From an uncultured Eubacteriales bacterium (GTDB lineage: Bacteria; Bacillota_A; Clostridia; Peptostreptococcales; Anaerovoracaceae), in the NCBI GenBank assembly GCA_902790885.1, contig CADATR010000088.1, positions 1 to 7,281 of the forward strand: 7,281 bases of DNA. The letters are read 5' to 3'. Of the stretch, positions 6,394 through 7,281 are shown piece after piece. The number at the start of each line of letters is the position of its first letter. Position 1 is the stretch's first letter. The notes beneath the pieces were generated by a model that was not told the origin of the DNA, searched no databases, and saw only the letters and a list, made by a program, of their open reading frames with translations. Made by a program: the position numbers and the translations under genes.

Positions 6394-7281
6394 ATGTATA
6401 TTAAAGAGTATATTGACGATTATCTTGACTACTGTCGTTCACACAAACAGCTCAGTCCACACACTATTAGAGCGTATGATATTGATTTGAATGGATTCCT
6501 GTCCCTCTCAAATGCTAATAAAATATGTGATCTGAATGATTCAGTTATTGACTCTTTGCTCATGCGATATGGTGAAGATTACTCGCCGAGAACAGTCAAG
6601 AGAAAAGTGGCCTCCATCAATAGTTTTCTAACTTATTTGTGTGATGTAAGAAAAGAGAATCTCCCGACCAAAAGAATTATCGCTAATATAAAATGTCCTC
6701 AACAACTTCCTCGAACTATTCCTCTTGACCTAATCGAGGAGACTCTCAAAACCGTCATTTGCAATTGCAATAATGAGGTTCATTCTCTGCGACGCAAACT
6801 GTTATTGCGAGATACTGCTATTCTTGAAGTTTTATTTGCTACCGGAGTGCGTGTTGCCGAACTGTGCTCTCTTACACCTTCAGATATTGATCTGAAAACC
6901 GGCATCATTGTTATTAGGGGCAAAGGCAACAAGGAGAGGATCGCCTCCATACATAATGAGTCTGTACTTAAAACATTGTCTGAGTATTACAGTTGTTTTC
7001 TGACATCAATACACGATAGTAACTCATTCTTTGTCAACAAATACGGGAAGCGAATCTCCGATCAGTCTGTACGATCCATTGTCAGGAAGTATACTGCTAA
7101 ACTTCATCCGGATGTCCATGTGACACCTCATATGTTTCGCCATTCTTTCGCCACTTACCTCCTGGAGTCCGGGGTTGATATCAGGTGCATACAAAAGCTT
7201 CTAGGACATAGTTCTATTTCCACTACCGAAATATATACACACGTTTCAACGTCCTTCCAGCGCAAAGTGCTTGAAGAGCAC
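6394..7281 (+). CDS. Tyrosine recombinase/integrase (XerC/XerD-like), open at window end
   Basis: This is a site-specific DNA recombinase that cuts and rejoins DNA through a 3'-phosphotyrosine link. The frame stays open for 296 codons to the last base, so the C-terminal end is outside the window, though family length suggests little is missing. The N-terminal SAM-like core-binding domain spans about 1-90 (with LSPHTIRAYDIDL at 20-32) and the catalytic domain begins near 105. All catalytic positions are seen: R153 in ATGVRVAEL, K177 in RGKGNKER, H246 and R249 in TPHMFRHSFA, H272 in LLGHSS, and nucleophile Y281 in IYTHVS. The ATG has GGAGG at 6382-6386 with 7-nt spacing. It diverges from the CHAP gene. 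By hand count, 6421-6720 is 37% G+C (111/300), against 54% for 3121-3300 in the kinase, which suggests a separate origin. It could be a XerA/CD-like housekeeping enzyme, but the context favours the integrase of a mobile element, or the first of several tandem recombinases. Confidence 0.93.
   Translation, partial: MYIKEYIDDYLDYCRSHKQLSPHTIRAYDIDLNGFLSLSNANKICDLNDSVIDSLLMRYGEDYSPRTVKRKVASINSFLTYLCDVRKENLPTKRIIANIKCPQQLPRTIPLDLIEETLKTVICNCNNEVHSLRRKLLLRDTAILEVLFATGVRVAELCSLTPSDIDLKTGIIVIRGKGNKERIASIHNESVLKTLSEYYSCFLTSIHDSNSFFVNKYGKRISDQSVRSIVRKYTAKLHPDVHVTPHMFRHSFATYLLESGVDIRCIQKLLGHSSISTTEIYTHVSTSFQRKVLEEH

Overview
The window looks like an accessory region of a Gram-positive, Clostridia-type genome, most likely Lachnospiraceae-like. 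This rests on the strong GGAGG ribosome-binding sites, the OmpR-type two-component system with an ABC exporter, and a CHAP protein of the type carried by clostridial integrative conjugative elements (the CD1108 family). Taxonomy is inference only; no rRNA or tRNA is present.

Layout, right to left along the minus strand: (i) 4921-6096, a membrane-anchored CHAP-domain cell-wall hydrolase typical of conjugative-element transfer modules, here without any other transfer gene. (ii) A tight minus-strand operon of response regulator (4094-4783), histidine kinase (2215-4110, 17-nt overlap), large multispanning ABC permease (764-2185) and ABC ATPase (25-747). The bases at the left edge look like the ribosome-binding site and first codons of one more gene. 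A TATAAT box with an exact 7-bp direct repeat at 11-bp period lies just upstream of the response regulator and is a good candidate for an autoregulatory operator. (iii) On the plus strand, diverging from the CHAP gene, a tyrosine recombinase (6394 to the window end) with all six catalytic residues. It has no stop codon inside the window and is clearly AT-richer than the other genes.

Working model (inference): the kinase has a very short extracytoplasmic loop and an extra C-terminal block of about eight membrane segments. It senses an envelope or membrane-active compound, phosphorylates the regulator, and the regulator switches on its own operon, which includes the ABC transporter. The kinase architecture (core in the middle, polytopic domain at the C terminus) and the internally duplicated permease are the most unusual points. 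The CHAP gene and the recombinase suggest that the operon sits in or beside a mobile or decayed integrative element. No CRISPR array, insertion-sequence terminal repeat or RNA gene was recognised.
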